NCBI GenBank assembly: GCA_031282285.1
Contig: JAITEA010000083.1
Span: forward strand, 1-7,382
Source: Helicobacteraceae bacterium
GTDB lineage: Bacteria > Campylobacterota > Campylobacteria > Campylobacterales > SZUA-545
Direction: 5' to 3'
Length of the DNA stretch: 7,382 bases
This document shows, piece by piece, positions 7,042 through 7,382 of the stretch (positions are counted from its first letter, which is position 1; the number at the start of each line of letters is the position of its first letter). Below the pieces are notes generated by a model. That model worked only from the letters and a program-made list of their open reading frames with translations, was not told where the DNA came from and made no database searches. Both the position numbers and the translations under genes were made by a program.

Positions 7042-7283
7042 TCAATATGCGGTTTCCTTTCGGGTAAATTTTGAGTTTTTACTGATCGAAAGTAAGACAA
7101 CTCTGTCTTTAACTCCATCGCCGTTTAGATCAAAAGTTGATTTTATCAGATCGCCTTTACCTTTACATTTTCTCCAAAGTCCACACATTGATCGCCGCTA
7201 TTAACGGAAACGACGGCGCAAGCGTTTAACGCTAAAGCAAGCGTTAGCGCTAAAACGATTAAACTATATTTGTTGTATAACAT
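7042..7283 (-). pseudogene. Frameshifted small lipoprotein gene with a DxNxDGxxD motif
   Basis: Reading leftward from the ATG at 7281-7283, the frame encodes a classic lipoprotein signal: MLYNKYS, a Leu/Ala hydrophobic core, and the lipobox LNAC with Cys22. It stops after 45 residues at 7146-7148. From about 7188 another frame continues to a TGA at 7042-7044 and contains STFDLNGDGVKDRVVLLS, an acidic loop of the DxNxDGxxD type seen in calcium-binding and FG-GAP-like extracellular proteins. A one-base shift between about 7190 and 7150 would join the two into one lipoprotein of roughly 80 residues. After 7042 the same frame stays open to 6973-6975, so the original could have been longer. Sequencing error or two overlapping small genes are alternatives. 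No Shine-Dalgarno sequence is seen. Confidence 0.5.
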
Positions 7284-7297
7284 TTGGATTGGATGGG

Positions 7298-7382
7298 TTA
7301 GTACCAATCTTGCTCTCCCCAACCCAAAGACTCTGTTTTATACTCTTTGCCGTTCCAATAAAGCAACATACGCCTACCCAAT
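7298..7382 (-). CDS. C-terminal end of a minus-strand gene cut by the right edge
   Basis: The minus strand from the window edge is open for 27 codons to a TAA at 7298-7300. The peptide includes LLYWNGKEYKTESLGWGEQD, with well-mixed polar and aromatic residues typical of real protein. Only 14 bases separate its stop from the ATG of the lipoprotein gene, so the two probably belong to one minus-strand transcript. Too little is visible to name a family. Confidence 0.45.
   Translation of the reverse strand, partial: LGRRMLLYWNGKEYKTESLGWGEQDWY

Noticed and set aside
6970..7074. 34-codon plus-strand frame after the oadB hairpin
   Set aside because: No Shine-Dalgarno sequence, it lies beyond a terminator, and it is antisense to the better-supported lipoprotein remnant.
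6973..7188. TGA recoding to extend the lipoprotein frame past 7042
   Set aside because: TGA is used as a normal stop for the regulator and flhA, so reassignment is not supported.
7221..7253. Palindromes AGCGTTTAACGCT and TTAGCGCTAA as protein-binding sites
   Set aside because: They fall inside the signal-peptide coding stretch and follow from alternating Leu and Ala codons.

Overview
The window most likely comes from a motile member of the Campylobacterota (epsilonproteobacteria). An Rrf2-type regulator sits directly upstream of flhA, as in Campylobacter and relatives. The OadA-like protein has the PycB-type active-site signature of that phylum rather than the gammaproteobacterial one. The DNA is fairly GC-rich for the group and full of GATC and the octamer GCGATCGC. 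No taxonomic marker such as rRNA is present, so the placement is an inference from gene order and recalled protein similarity.

Layout: (1) Positions 1-577 hold no intact recognisable gene. Coding-like fragments in different frames, mostly on the minus strand, suggest a decayed or fragmentary gene. (2) Positions 578-3222 are a plus-strand pair, an Rrf2-family regulator and flhA, overlapping by one base (TGATG). A perfect TATAAT and an inverted repeat lie upstream as candidate promoter and operator. (3) Positions 3223-3530 are a 308-base gap with a tiny ORF overlapping the end of flhA, a perfect but orphan AAGGAGG, and a hydrophobic open frame without a good start. These look like remains of lost genes. 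(4) Positions 3531-6910 are a compact oadG-oadA-oadB operon for a membrane-bound, biotin-dependent, sodium-pumping decarboxylase, probably acting on oxaloacetate. A GC-rich hairpin follows oadB. (5) Positions 6954-7382 hold minus-strand material converging on the oad operon: the C-terminus of a gene entering from the right edge, then a short lipoprotein gene that appears to be frameshifted.

How the parts work together: FlhA forms the export gate of the flagellar type III secretion system, and the adjacent cysteine-bearing Rrf2 protein may tie its transcription to redox or iron-sulfur status. The OadGAB complex would decarboxylate oxaloacetate to pyruvate and export Na+. The A subunit could instead serve as pyruvate carboxylase subunit B with a biotin carboxylase encoded elsewhere. 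I see no novel defence, mobile or RNA system; the most unusual features are the gene remnants flanking otherwise conserved operons.
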